From Pseudogracilibacillus sp037071985 (GTDB taxonomy: Bacteria > Bacillota > Bacilli > Bacillales > Amphibacillaceae), in NCBI RefSeq assembly GCF_037071985.1, contig NZ_JAXHDF010000002.1, positions 186,001-250,000 of the forward strand: a stretch of DNA of 64,000 nt, in the 5' to 3' direction. The stretch's first letter is position 1, and each line of letters begins with the position of its first letter. The translations under genes and the position numbers were made by a program. Positions 16,859 to 26,605 of this stretch are shown here, piece by piece. A model generated the notes under the pieces. It made no database searches and was not told the origin of the DNA. It saw only the letters and a program-made list of their open reading frames with translations.

Positions 16859-17641
16859 ATGTCTACTCTCGTTTCCTTTGTTAAGGAGGATAACTATATT
16901 GGCATCATCACATTGAATCGACCAGAAGCGGCTAATGCGCTATCTGTCCAGCTTCTAAATGCATTAAATAATGTTCTTTATCAAATTGAAAACGATCAAT
17001 CATTACGCTGTATCATTATTACAGGGGCAAAAGGAAAAGCGTTTTGTGCGGGTGCTGATTTAAAAGAGCGTCGTGGCATGTCCGACGATAAAGTGATTCA
17101 AACTGTCAACTATATCGGCGAGACAATTACTCGAGTGGAACAACTTTCCATTCCAGTAATTGCCGCTATTAATGGAGTTGCTTTTGGTGGTGGCTTAGAG
17201 TTAGCTCTTGCTTGTGATATACGAATTACGACAAATACTGTCAAAATGGGGTTAACTGAAACTTCGTTAGCCATTATACCAGGAGCAGGAGGAACACAGC
17301 GATTAGCGCGATTAATTAGCCCCGGGCAAGCTAAACGACTTATCTATACTGCACAACCTATAGATGCCAAACAAGCAGAAAAAATTGGTCTTGTAGAAAT
17401 TGTTGTAAACAATGATCAACTTGATATCGAAACTAAAAACATAGCGAATCAAATAGCTGCCAATGGTCCAATTGCTATTAAACAAGCAAAAGCATCTATT
17501 AATTTAGGTATGGAAACAGATCTACGTACCGGTTTACATATAGAACATTTATGTTATAAACAGACAATTCCAACAGAAGATAGACTAGAAGGTTTACAAG
17601 CTTTTAAAGAAAAAAGAAGACCTGAGTATAAAGGGAATTAA
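16859..17641 (+). CDS. yngF: Enoyl-CoA hydratase (YngF-like, possible methylglutaconyl-CoA hydratase)
   Basis: This 260-residue crotonase-fold enzyme has the oxyanion-hole segments GKAFCAGADLKER and NGVAFGGGLELALACD, and the catalytic region TSLAIIPGAGGTQRL. GGAGG precedes the ATG at 16859. Located between the carboxylase subunits, it is best read as the hydratase that turns 3-methylglutaconyl-CoA into HMG-CoA. A general enoyl-CoA hydratase is the alternative. The HMG-CoA lyase that would finish leucine breakdown is not in this operon. Confidence 0.88.
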   Translation: MSTLVSFVKEDNYIGIITLNRPEAANALSVQLLNALNNVLYQIENDQSLRCIIITGAKGKAFCAGADLKERRGMSDDKVIQTVNYIGETITRVEQLSIPVIAAINGVAFGGGLELALACDIRITTNTVKMGLTETSLAIIPGAGGTQRLARLISPGQAKRLIYTAQPIDAKQAEKIGLVEIVVNNDQLDIETKNIANQIAANGPIAIKQAKASINLGMETDLRTGLHIEHLCYKQTIPTEDRLEGLQAFKEKRRPEYKGN

Positions 17642-17656
17642 AGTAGGAGGAGTCCT

Positions 17657-19186
17657 ATGTCATATATTAATGAATTTCACGAAAAGCAAGATAAGATAAA
17701 GCAGGGTGGGAAAGAAAAATATCATCATGCAAATGAGGCGAAGGGAAAATTATTCGTACGTAAACGATTAGAGCTCTTATTTGATGAAGACATAGAAATT
17801 GAAGATGCTTTTTTTGCGAATTGTATGGAAGATGATCTCCCATCAGACGGGGTTGTTACAGGAATTGGGAAGATTAATGGCCAATCAGTCTGTGTGATGG
17901 CAAATGATTCAACAGTAAAAGCAGGCTCATGGGGTTGGCGTACTGTTGAAAAAATTATTCGGATTCAAGAAACAGCTTTAAAATTAGAAATACCTATGAT
18001 CTATTTAGTCGATTCGGCAGGAGCGAGAATTACAGATCAAATCGAAATGTTTCCAGGCCGAAGAGGAGCAGGTCGAATTTTCCATAACCAAATAAAATTA
18101 TCGGGGAGAGTTCCACAAATCTGTTTGCTTTTTGGTCCATCAGCTGCTGGAGGAGCTTATATTCCGGCGTTTTGTGATATCGTCGTCATGGTAGAAGGAA
18201 ATGCTTCCATGTATCTAGGGTCTCCTAGAATGGCTGAAATGGTTATCGGTGAAAAAGTTTCCCTTGAGGAAATGGGTGGAGCAAAAATGCATTGTTCTGT
18301 CTCTGGGTGTGGGGATGTAATGGTCAAAACGGAAGAAGAAGCCATTGACTTTGCACGTACTTATTTAACATATTTCCCACCAAATTATAAATCTACGCCA
18401 CCCAAACGAGCAGCTCATGAAGCAAAATCATTTGAAAAATCTATAAAAGACATTGTACCTGAAAACCAGAATGCACCTTTTAATATGCATGATTTAATCG
18501 AACGGATGGTTGATGCAGACAGCTTTTGTGAAATTAAAAAGTTATTTGCTCCCGAATTAATCACAGGATTAGCACGGATTGATGGAAGAGTTGTAGGTAT
18601 CATTGCTAATCAACCTCGGGTAAAAGGAGGCGTACTATTTCCAGATTCTGCGGATAAAGCTGCTAAATTCATCCAACTTTGCGACGCCTTTAACATTTCA
18701 CTGTTATTCTTAATGGATGTACCAGGATTTATGATTGGAACACGCGTAGAACAGCAAGGAATCATTCGCCATGGCGCTAAAATGTTAGCGATGATGAGTG
18801 AAGCGACCGTTCCAAAAATATCTGTCGTTGTTCGAAAAGCATATGGTGCGGGCTTATATGCAATGGCAGGACCTGCATTTGAATCAGATGCAACCCTAGC
18901 TTTTCCTACCGCACAAATTGCTGTAATGGGTCCGGAAGCAGCAATTAATGCGGTTTATGCCAATAAAATTGCTTCCCTTCCAGAAGAGGAAAAAGCAAGT
19001 TTTATTAAGCAGAAACAACAAGAATATAAAGATGATATTGATATATACCGGCTTGCTTCTGAATTGGTCGTCGATGCAATTATCGATCCAGATAAAATTC
19101 GGGAAGAGCTTTCAGCACGGTATGCAATATACGAATCCAAAAACGTAATGTTTACGGAAAGAAAGCACGGAGTATATCCTGTATAA
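17657..19186 (+). CDS. yngE: Acyl-CoA carboxylase carboxyltransferase subunit (YngE-like)
   Basis: The 509-residue protein has the two crotonase-like halves of the propionyl/methylcrotonyl-CoA carboxylase beta family. The oxyanion-hole segments are SAGARITDQ..GAGRIFHNQ and GPSAAGGAYIPAF in the first half, and FLMDVPGFMIG, KAYGAGLYAMAG and GPEAAINAVYANKI in the second. AGGAGGAG precedes the ATG. It moves CO2 from carboxybiotin to the acyl-CoA. As the last gene of the operon it is followed by a clear terminator. Confidence 0.93.
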   Translation: MSYINEFHEKQDKIKQGGKEKYHHANEAKGKLFVRKRLELLFDEDIEIEDAFFANCMEDDLPSDGVVTGIGKINGQSVCVMANDSTVKAGSWGWRTVEKIIRIQETALKLEIPMIYLVDSAGARITDQIEMFPGRRGAGRIFHNQIKLSGRVPQICLLFGPSAAGGAYIPAFCDIVVMVEGNASMYLGSPRMAEMVIGEKVSLEEMGGAKMHCSVSGCGDVMVKTEEEAIDFARTYLTYFPPNYKSTPPKRAAHEAKSFEKSIKDIVPENQNAPFNMHDLIERMVDADSFCEIKKLFAPELITGLARIDGRVVGIIANQPRVKGGVLFPDSADKAAKFIQLCDAFNISLLFLMDVPGFMIGTRVEQQGIIRHGAKMLAMMSEATVPKISVVVRKAYGAGLYAMAGPAFESDATLAFPTAQIAVMGPEAAINAVYANKIASLPEEEKASFIKQKQQEYKDDIDIYRLASELVVDAIIDPDKIREELSARYAIYESKNVMFTERKHGVYPV

Positions 19187-19199
19187 CTTTATCAGTTTT

Positions 19200-19236
19200 G
19201 ACACCTTGATTTTATATAAAACAGGGTGTCTTTTTA
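19200..19236 (+). terminator. Terminator of the acyl-CoA operon
   Basis: GACACCTTG (19200-19208) pairs with CAGGGTGTC (19222-19230) with one G-T pair, followed by TTTTTAT. Confidence 0.88.
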
Positions 19237-19346
19237 TATTTACAATAATATTATTATGTAAACTAGAAAGCAAATAAATTTAAAACATGTATAAACAATG
19301 GTATTCTTTAATAAATAGGTGTGATTAGAAAGGGTTGGGAATTTGA

Positions 19347-19817
19347 ATGGATGAAAGATTGTTTCGCGATGCTATGGGAAAATTTGCAACCGGTATTACT
19401 GTTGTTTCTATAAAAGATAACGATCGTTATACTGGGATGACAGTAAATGCATTTATGTCAATTTCTTTAAATCCCAAGTTAATTGCAATATCGATAGATG
19501 AACGTGCAGGGATGTACGATAAATTAAAAAGCAGTAAAAAATTCGGAGTCAGTGTTTTAAAGGAAGATCAAAAAGATCTCTCCAAGATTTTTGCCAGACA
19601 AAAAGAGCAAGATCAAGAAATTGCCTTTATTGAACAAGACGGAGTTCCCGTAATTAAAAATTCATTAGCAACCATTTCTTGTGAAACAGAACAACAAATA
19701 AAAGCTGGTGATCATTTAATATTCATTGCCAAAGTAACAGATATAAATATTCAGGACGGCGAACCAATATTATATTTCGGTGGAAACTATCGAACAGTTA
19801 ATCCACATAAATTATAG
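19347..19817 (+). CDS. Flavin reductase family FMN-binding protein
   Basis: The 156-residue split-barrel protein is of the HpaC/flavin-reductase type (FRDAMGKFATGITVVSIKD, GMTVNAFMSISLNPKLIAISID, FGVSVL, ILYFGGNYR). Such proteins bind FMN and supply reduced flavin to monooxygenases or reduce other substrates. No partner monooxygenase is adjacent. AAAGGG lies 12 bases before the ATG. It has its own terminator and is probably monocistronic. Confidence 0.88.
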   Translation: MDERLFRDAMGKFATGITVVSIKDNDRYTGMTVNAFMSISLNPKLIAISIDERAGMYDKLKSSKKFGVSVLKEDQKDLSKIFARQKEQDQEIAFIEQDGVPVIKNSLATISCETEQQIKAGDHLIFIAKVTDINIQDGEPILYFGGNYRTVNPHKL

Positions 19818-19842
19818 AGTCTTTGTTTAAAAGACTCTTTTT
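19816..19842 (+). terminator. Terminator after flavin reductase
   Basis: AGAGTCTT and AAGACTCT form an 8-bp stem with a TGTTTAA loop, followed by TTTTAA. Confidence 0.85.
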
Positions 19843-19911
19843 AATTGGACTAGAAAAAGCCATATTCTTCTCGTATAATAAGACATATGATAGATAGTTA
19901 AAGGGGAATGT

Positions 19912-22900
19912 ATGTTGAAAGTTGCACAGAAGAAATTAACAGCTCTAACAGATAATCATTTTGCATCGCTCTATGATACATTAAAAAATAACGGCGATCA
20001 AAAAAACGCAGATAAAATAATTGATTTATATGATAAAAAGAATAACAAGCAATTTAATATATGCTTTTCGGGCCATTTTTCAGCAGGGAAGTCATCCATG
20101 ATTAATTACCTGCTTGGAATGGATGTATTACCTAAAAGTCCCATACCGACAAGTGCAAATATCGTTCAAATTACATCAGGTGAAGGAGTAGCTCGAGTAT
20201 ATTTTACAAATACATCTCCAGTCGAGTATGAAGAACCTTACGATATTGACATGATTAAAGACTTTGCGATGGATAAAGATACAATTAAGAAAATCGAAAT
20301 AAGTACATCTGATGCTATTTTACCTAAAAACTGTTCGATATTAGATACACCTGGTATAGATGCAGCAGATGATGCCGATCGTTTAATGACCGAATCTGCA
20401 CTTCATATTGTTGATATCCTTTATTATGTAATGGATTATAATCACGTTCAGTCAGAAGTAAATCTTTACTTTTTACAAGAAATACAAAATAAAAATATCC
20501 CTTTTTATATCATTATAAATCAAGTGGATAAACATAATGATGAAGAACTTTCTTTCACAGAGTTTGATAGTAAAGTTAAACAAACGTTTGATCAATGGAA
20601 TATTTTTCCGAATAAAATTTATTACTCTTCTGTTATCAATGAACAAGCCGAACATAACCAGATCAAGATGATTAAAGAAGATTTATATGGATTATTAACT
20701 AGTCGTTCTTCTTTTTCCGATCGAATAGACGTCGCTGTGAATGAACTTATTGAAGACCATAAAAAGTTTTTGGAAGAAGAGAATACAAATGAATTAGCAG
20801 AGTTAAACATGGATAGTAAGGATGCATTTGATGTACAACAATTAGAAACAATTAATTCAAAAATAAAAGAAATTAAAAACCGTAGTATAGAATTTCGCAA
20901 AGAGTTTGAAGATGAGATTAACCAAACGTTGAAAAATGCATATTTAATGCCGGCAAAACTGCGTGATCAAGCCGGACTTTTTTTGGAATCTCAGCAAAAA
21001 GATTTTAAAGTTGGCTTTTTAAATTCTAAAAAGAAGACAGAAGAAGAAAAGGAAATACGTTTAGATTCATTTTTAAACCCATTACAAAAAACGATTGAAT
21101 CAACCATTCAATGGAAATTAAGAGATAAGTTTATCCAGATGTTACATGATTATCATATCAATGATGAATCATTAAGGGAAAAAGCACAGCAAATTGGTGT
21201 TGCATACGGTAAAGATCATTTGATTTCTTTCCTTAAAGATGGTGCTACAATAAATGGAAACTATATTTTAAACTATACAAATGATATAAGTAATGATATT
21301 AAAACACGTTTCAGACAGCAGGCTAATAAATTACTTCAAACCATTGAAGAAGTATCTAGTAAGAGTTGGAAGCAAGAAATTGAAATCTATGAGACCGAAA
21401 AAACAAAATATGAAGGGCTCCAACAAATAGCTGAAACAAAAGAAAAGTTAAATGAACAGTTAAATGAGCAAATTACATTTCTAGACAGTTTACTCGAAAA
21501 TCCGTGGAACAATAGGGAATTAATCACTCAATTACAAGAATTAATCAAAGCACGAAAGGTATTTTCTAAAGAGAAAACCCCTACTAGAAAAGATCCACAA
21601 CCATTAACTGAGCAAACAGAAGTTTTACCAATTGAACCTGCAAAAATCCCAAGGGTTTCTACAACCTCCATTGAAGACGTGGTAGAAACAATTGAAAAGG
21701 TAACAAATGAGTTAATTGAATTAGATGGATTTATCAGTATTGTTAACGATTTAAAAGAAAAGCAAGACAAATTGGGAAACAGAGAACTGACAATCGCTTT
21801 GTTTGGAGCATTTAGCGCCGGAAAATCTTCTTTTTCAAATGCTTTGTTTGGAGAACAGATTTTACCTGTATCTCCTAATCCAACGACTGCGGTAATCAGT
21901 AGGATATCACCGGTAAATGACAAACATACACACGGTAATGTCATCATCACTCTAAAAGATGAAGACACATTAGTAAATGATTTGAAAACAATCACAAAAG
22001 ATTTATCACCGACAGAAGATTCGTTCGAGGGGATCATTAACTGGATTAAACAACATCAAATACATGAACATCCAGAGCTGACTAAAACATATCAATCTTA
22101 TTTACTCGCTATTTTAAATGGTTATGAATTGCGTAAAGATCAATTAGGAAAAACAATTTCAATTCAACTAGAAGAGTTTGCTGCTTTTGTTACGGATGAA
22201 TCCAAAGCATGTTATATTGAGACAGTAGATCTATATTATGATTGTGATTTAACAAGAAAAGGGATTACATTAGTTGACACACCTGGAGCAGACTCCGTCA
22301 ATGCAAGGCATACAAATGTCGCTTTTGATTATATCAAACAGGCTGATGCTATCATTTATGTAACCTATTATAACCATGCAATTACTAGTGCTGACAGAGA
22401 CTTTTTAATTCAGCTGGGAAGAGTTAAAGAAGCATTTGAGTTAGATAAAATGTTTTTCATTGTGAATGCTTCTGATCTTGCACAAGATAAATCTGAATTA
22501 GCACTTGTATTAAACTATGTAGAAGAGCAATTATTACAATTTGGGATCAGACATCCAAAGATTTTCCCAGTATCCAGTAAAGCTTCTTTAGAAGAAAAAG
22601 TGAATCATCTGCCATTAAATGAAGAGATGAAAAACTTTGAAAATGACTTTTATACATTTATTGAAGAAGACTTAGCTGCATTAACAATCCAAGCAGCGAT
22701 TTGGGATATTAATCGTGCTAAATTAACATTAAGTAATTTTATTACTTCAGCAAACTTAGATCAAAGTGTAAAGAAAGAGCATATTGAGCAGTTAAATAGT
22801 AAAAGAGAAACATTTAAACATATTATTAATAACACAAATACAGATGTATCAGGACAACGATTAAAAGAACGGATTGAGCGCCAATTACATTTTGTTCTTG

Positions 22901-23562
22901 AACGTCTTTATATTCGATTTCATGATATGTTTACAGAACATTTTAACCCGACAACAATTACTAAATCGGGAAGACAGGCAGTTTCTGAACTAGAGCATAA
23001 CAGAAATCAATTTATCGATCATGTCGGATATGAGTTATTGCAAGAAGTTCGAGCTGTTTCTTTACGGATAGAAGCTTATATTAAAGAATTATTAAAAAAT
23101 ACATTTGAACAAATTCAAGAAGAGATTACAAGAGTAGATCAAACATTTATTATCCCAAGTTTTAAGGAGCCTTCTATCGATACACCTGAATACGAGCAAG
23201 CATTTAATAGGATTGATATGAAACTATTTACTGACGCATTAAAAGTATTTAAGAATACTAGATCATTTTTTGAACAAAACGAGCGGGAAAAAATGAAAGA
23301 TAAATTTTATGAAGCACTCCAGCCTTTAGCTAAAAAGTATCTTGATTTACAAAAATATACGATGGAAGATAAATATGAAAGTCAATGGGATCAAGAAACA
23401 GATATTTTAAAAGAGCGAATTGAATCTGAAATTAACTCAGTCATCGATCAAAATATTAAAGTATTAACAGAAGTAGTCGATGTAGATATGCTTAAATCAA
23501 AATACAATCAGCTGGAAGCGATGCTGAGTGTTATATATGAGGATGACAAAAGTGAAAAATAA
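19912..23562 (+). CDS. dynA: Double dynamin-like GTPase (DynA/YpbR)
   Basis: The 1216-residue protein is two bacterial dynamin units in tandem, as in B. subtilis DynA. The first GTPase has P-loop GHFSAGKSSMIN (about 53-64) and switch motif LDTPGIDAADD. The second has GAFSAGKSSFSN (about 632-643) and LVDTPGADSVNARHTN. Long coiled-coil helices follow each GTPase, and a weak hydrophobic paddle is expected in each. DynA tethers and fuses membranes and protects against membrane stress. AAGGGG precedes the ATG. The next gene overlaps its 3' end. Confidence 0.95.
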   Translation: MLKVAQKKLTALTDNHFASLYDTLKNNGDQKNADKIIDLYDKKNNKQFNICFSGHFSAGKSSMINYLLGMDVLPKSPIPTSANIVQITSGEGVARVYFTNTSPVEYEEPYDIDMIKDFAMDKDTIKKIEISTSDAILPKNCSILDTPGIDAADDADRLMTESALHIVDILYYVMDYNHVQSEVNLYFLQEIQNKNIPFYIIINQVDKHNDEELSFTEFDSKVKQTFDQWNIFPNKIYYSSVINEQAEHNQIKMIKEDLYGLLTSRSSFSDRIDVAVNELIEDHKKFLEEENTNELAELNMDSKDAFDVQQLETINSKIKEIKNRSIEFRKEFEDEINQTLKNAYLMPAKLRDQAGLFLESQQKDFKVGFLNSKKKTEEEKEIRLDSFLNPLQKTIESTIQWKLRDKFIQMLHDYHINDESLREKAQQIGVAYGKDHLISFLKDGATINGNYILNYTNDISNDIKTRFRQQANKLLQTIEEVSSKSWKQEIEIYETEKTKYEGLQQIAETKEKLNEQLNEQITFLDSLLENPWNNRELITQLQELIKARKVFSKEKTPTRKDPQPLTEQTEVLPIEPAKIPRVSTTSIEDVVETIEKVTNELIELDGFISIVNDLKEKQDKLGNRELTIALFGAFSAGKSSFSNALFGEQILPVSPNPTTAVISRISPVNDKHTHGNVIITLKDEDTLVNDLKTITKDLSPTEDSFEGIINWIKQHQIHEHPELTKTYQSYLLAILNGYELRKDQLGKTISIQLEEFAAFVTDESKACYIETVDLYYDCDLTRKGITLVDTPGADSVNARHTNVAFDYIKQADAIIYVTYYNHAITSADRDFLIQLGRVKEAFELDKMFFIVNASDLAQDKSELALVLNYVEEQLLQFGIRHPKIFPVSSKASLEEKVNHLPLNEEMKNFENDFYTFIEEDLAALTIQAAIWDINRAKLTLSNFITSANLDQSVKKEHIEQLNSKRETFKHIINNTNTDVSGQRLKERIERQLHFVLERLYIRFHDMFTEHFNPTTITKSGRQAVSELEHNRNQFIDHVGYELLQEVRAVSLRIEAYIKELLKNTFEQIQEEITRVDQTFIIPSFKEPSIDTPEYEQAFNRIDMKLFTDALKVFKNTRSFFEQNEREKMKDKFYEALQPLAKKYLDLQKYTMEDKYESQWDQETDILKERIESEINSVIDQNIKVLTEVVDVDMLKSKYNQLEAMLSVIYEDDKSEK

Positions 23563-24424
23563 AATTTTATTGGTTGATGGGATGGCATTATTATTTCGTG
23601 GTTATTATGCAACGGCATATAGCGGTAACTTTATGAGAAATAGTGAAGGTATGCCGACAAATGGAGTCCATCAGTTTTTAAGGTATTTTTTAGATGGGAT
23701 TAACACATTTAATCCTACACATGTAGTGTGTTGTTGGGATATGGGAAGTAAAACGTTTCGTACTGAATTATACGATCAATATAAAGCAAATAGGGGAGCA
23801 CCACCGGAAGAATTAATTCCTCAATTCGATTTAGTAAAAGAAGTAGTAGATATATTTAATGTACCTAATATCGGACTTATAAACTATGAAGCGGATGATA
23901 TAATTGGTTCTCTGTGTAATCTGTACAAAGATGATCACGAATTAATCATCCAAACTGGTGATTTTGATATGCTCCAACTAGTCCAAAATAATGTGCAAGT
24001 AGCCATTATGAAAAAAGGTATCGGTAATTATGAAGTATTTGACCATAAAAACTTTTATGAAAAAAGAGGTCTCTATCCTCATCAAATAGTTGATTTTAAA
24101 GGATTTACAGGAGATTCAGCAGATAATTATCCAGGCGTCAAAGGTATTGGTGAAAAGACTGCTTTAAAATTACTACAAACGTATGGCGCAATAGATACTA
24201 TTTTAGACAGCATGGAAGAGTTGACTAAAGGAATTCAGAGTAAACTGAAAGAGAATATGGAAATGTTTCACCTATCAAGACAATTAGCCGAAATTAAATG
24301 TGATCTTTCTTTAAGTTGTATATTGGAAGATGCGAGAGTAAATTTTGATATCCCATTTATTGACGAGCAAATTAAAACATTAGGAATACGTTTTCGTCCA
24401 GTGGCTGAATTGATTAAAGCTTAA
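23552..24424 (+). CDS. ypcP: 5'-3' exonuclease, FEN/PolI-N-like (YpcP)
   Basis: The 290-residue protein is a stand-alone version of the PolI 5' nuclease domain. Metal-binding acids are visible in LLVDGMALLFRGYY, DMGSKTFRTELYDQYKANR, YEADDIIGSL, IQTGDFDML and KGFTGDSADNYPGVKGIGEKTA, which also holds the helix-hairpin-helix. I favour GTG at 23552, nine bases after TGAGG; ATGs at 23537 and 23543 are alternatives. It overlaps dynA by 11 bases, so the two are co-translated. A role in Okazaki-fragment processing or repair is known for the family. Confidence 0.9.
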   Translation: MKNKILLVDGMALLFRGYYATAYSGNFMRNSEGMPTNGVHQFLRYFLDGINTFNPTHVVCCWDMGSKTFRTELYDQYKANRGAPPEELIPQFDLVKEVVDIFNVPNIGLINYEADDIIGSLCNLYKDDHELIIQTGDFDMLQLVQNNVQVAIMKKGIGNYEVFDHKNFYEKRGLYPHQIVDFKGFTGDSADNYPGVKGIGEKTALKLLQTYGAIDTILDSMEELTKGIQSKLKENMEMFHLSRQLAEIKCDLSLSCILEDARVNFDIPFIDEQIKTLGIRFRPVAELIKA

Positions 24425-24491
24425 GTGCTGGTCAAATAAATATATATCCTTTAAAATATGTTTGTAATGCATTTTAATTGGGGGTTCAAGC

Positions 24492-24809
24492 ATGGAAATA
24501 TATATAAATCATATTACAAACGAGGAGCTAGAGCAGAAACTAGAAGAAAATACAATTGTTATCCTTGATGTTCGTGAAACAGAAGAATATGCTCAAGGCC
24601 ATATACCTGGTTCAGTATTAATTCCTTTGGGACAATTGGAAAAAAGATGTAATGAATTAAACAAAGATCAAGAAATTTTTATTATTTGTAAATCGGGTGG
24701 CAGGAGTAATCAAGCATGCTTCATTTTACAAGAAAATGGTTTTGAGGATGTATATAATGTACTACCCGGAATGGCAGGATGGACAGGACCAATTGATTCT
24801 AATTTTTAA
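24492..24809 (+). CDS. Rhodanese-domain sulfurtransferase
   Basis: The 105-residue single-domain rhodanese has VILDVRETEEYAQGHIPGSVLIPL and the active-site loop CKSGGRS with the catalytic cysteine at 66, then the LPGMAGW tail. It would carry persulfide sulfur; the donor and acceptor cannot be told. GGGGG lies a few bases before the ATG. It is separated from the exonuclease by 67 bp and ends at a strong bidirectional terminator. Confidence 0.9.
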   Translation: MEIYINHITNEELEQKLEENTIVILDVRETEEYAQGHIPGSVLIPLGQLEKRCNELNKDQEIFIICKSGGRSNQACFILQENGFEDVYNVLPGMAGWTGPIDSNF

Positions 24810-24812
24810 TAG

Positions 24813-24861
24813 AAAAAGTTTTAAGTATCTACGTACATAGAAGATACTTAAAACTTTTTTT
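24813..24861. terminator. Bidirectional terminator between rhodanese and L,D-transpeptidase genes
   Basis: An 18-bp perfect stem (AAAAAGTTTTAAGTATCT and its complement at 24842-24859) with an 11-nt loop and A/T tracts on both sides lies between two convergent genes. Confidence 0.93.
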
Positions 24862-24880
24862 GATTTTTAAATAATCAACA

Positions 24881-25540
24881 TTACTCTAATAATCCAAGTA
24901 AAAAATATTCACGAAAAGAGACTACTCCATTTACAGATAAATTTTTCATTTTTTGAAATTCCCTGACTGCTGCCTCTGTTTTAACCCCGAATATTCCATT
25001 AATTTCTCCATCATATAATGTTAGACCTTTTAATCGTTGTTGTACTAGCTGAACTAAATTACCTTTTGATCCAACCGATAAATTTTTATATTCTCCCTCG
25101 CCAACTCCCATTATCGGACCTTTAATATATACAGGTGTATTAACAGTAATCATTTCATATAATTCTTCTACATCCTTGTTTTGCATGCGAATACAACCAC
25201 TACTAACATTTTCTCCAATTAAATAAGGTTTATTTGTTCCATGAATTCCATAAATTCCCCAAGGAACATTTAACCCTAACCATCTGGAGCCAAATCCGCC
25301 ACCCCAAGACAATGCCTTTTCAGTTATTTTATATGTGCCGATTGGTGTAGGAGAGAGATCCGATCCAATTGCAATATCATAATTCTTTTTTTCCTTATTG
25401 TTTTCAATCACAGTTAGTTTCTTCTCAAATAAATCAATGTTTATTACAATATCTTGTTCTGCATATGCATAATTACTACTTGTAAATAAAATAGAAAAAA
25501 GGAGAAAAGTTTGAATAAAAACTGAATATGTCTTAGTCAT
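24881..25540 (-). CDS. Secreted L,D-transpeptidase with peptidoglycan-binding domain
   Basis: From the ATG at 25540 the 219-residue protein has a signal peptide ending near AYA-EQ (27), a YkuD catalytic domain with His100 (GIHGT) and the nucleophile Cys115 in SSGCIRM, and a C-terminal PG_binding_1 domain (about 150-217; SVGSKGNLVQLVQQRL, GIFGVKTEAAVREFQ). It cross-links or modifies peptidoglycan outside the cell. AAGG lies upstream of the chosen start; a TTG 45 bp earlier would bury the signal peptide. YkuD followed by the binding domain is the reverse of the LysM-YkuD order in B. subtilis YkuD. Confidence 0.92.
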   Translation of the reverse strand: MTKTYSVFIQTFLLFSILFTSSNYAYAEQDIVINIDLFEKKLTVIENNKEKKNYDIAIGSDLSPTPIGTYKITEKALSWGGGFGSRWLGLNVPWGIYGIHGTNKPYLIGENVSSGCIRMQNKDVEELYEMITVNTPVYIKGPIMGVGEGEYKNLSVGSKGNLVQLVQQRLKGLTLYDGEINGIFGVKTEAAVREFQKMKNLSVNGVVSFREYFLLGLLE

Positions 25541-25585
25541 TTTACACAACCTTATTAAATAATTCTTCAATATGAAGTGTGCCAA

Positions 25586-25957
25586 TAACTTTTTATATTA
25601 TTCATCTAAAAGGCAAAAAATGTTTTAAAAAAAGCATGTTAATTATTAGTTAATATATGTATATCTTAAGCTGTACATAATATAATACATTCCTTTTAAT
25701 GCGATAAACTTTTTTATAGAGATCGATGTATAAAATCTACAGTATTTAATACTTAATGAAGATGTCGAATATGGAAAAATAAATGATATTGTTACAGAAT
25801 GATTTGAATGATAGATTAATTATGAATAACAAAATTTGATAAAAATAATCCATTTCGATACTATGTTCGTAAAGATTTACTTCCATCCATTACCAGTACG
25901 ATAAAGAATATATAACAAATTGATTGTAGACACCATCAAATATAAGGAGCTGGAAAA
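25586..25957. other. 372-bp AT-rich spacer, nothing recognised
   Basis: No open frame, strong hairpin or promoter stands out between the L,D-transpeptidase start and the VOC-family gene. It marks the left edge of the accessory region. Confidence 0.6.
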
Positions 25958-26356
25958 ATGAAAAAAGTTACACCTTTTTTAATGTTTCAAAATGGCAAAG
26001 CAGAAGAAGCAATGAAATATTACACATCACTCATTGAGGATTCAGAAATTACTACGATTTACCGCTATGGAGCAAATGAAACTGGAGAAGAAGGAACGGT
26101 AATGCATGCGACCTTCTCCTTAAAGGGACAAGAATTTATGTGCATTGATAGTAATATAAAGCATGGGTTTTCCTTTACACCTTCATTTTCAATCTATATC
26201 ACTTGTGATTCCGAAAAGGAAATTAATCATCTTTATGAACAGCTTATTACAGATGGACAAGAACTTATGGCCTTAGGTGACCACGGTTTTAGCAAGAAAT
26301 TTAGTTGGATAAATGACCGATACGGTGTCTCGTGGCAACTGAATCTTCCAAAATAA
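25958..26356 (+). CDS. VOC/PhnB-like superfamily protein
   Basis: The 132-residue protein begins MKKVTPFLMFQNGKAEEAMKYYTSLIEDSEI and ends FSWINDRYGVSWQLNLPK. This is the pattern of the PhnB-like (3-demethylubiquinone-9 methyltransferase-named) VOC family. These proteins dimerise into a glyoxalase-like fold, and most have no assigned reaction. AAGGAGCTGG precedes the ATG. It is a common accessory gene in Bacillus and here borders the decayed region. Confidence 0.88.
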   Translation: MKKVTPFLMFQNGKAEEAMKYYTSLIEDSEITTIYRYGANETGEEGTVMHATFSLKGQEFMCIDSNIKHGFSFTPSFSIYITCDSEKEINHLYEQLITDGQELMALGDHGFSKKFSWINDRYGVSWQLNLPK

Positions 26357-26605
26357 ATGTTGTTCTATTGCGTGATTTAGTACGATTTTCAACATGCCGA
26401 GATAGCAGAATTAAGTTAACATCAAACATAGGCTTAAAGCTTGAACGGATAAGGAATAAATTAATGAAATAAAAAAATTTAGCCTTGTTACCACCATCGG
26501 ACATAGTATCGAATAACGCTGATCAATCCCCGGGCTAATTACCGAACAAGTGGGTTTCTATTAATACCTTGTTGAAAAAATTAAATTTATTAAGTGGGTG
26601 GGGTA

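Noticed and set aside
25586..25957. Riboswitch or leader in the spacer before the VOC gene
   Set aside because: No conserved riboswitch core or terminator/antiterminator pair could be seen.
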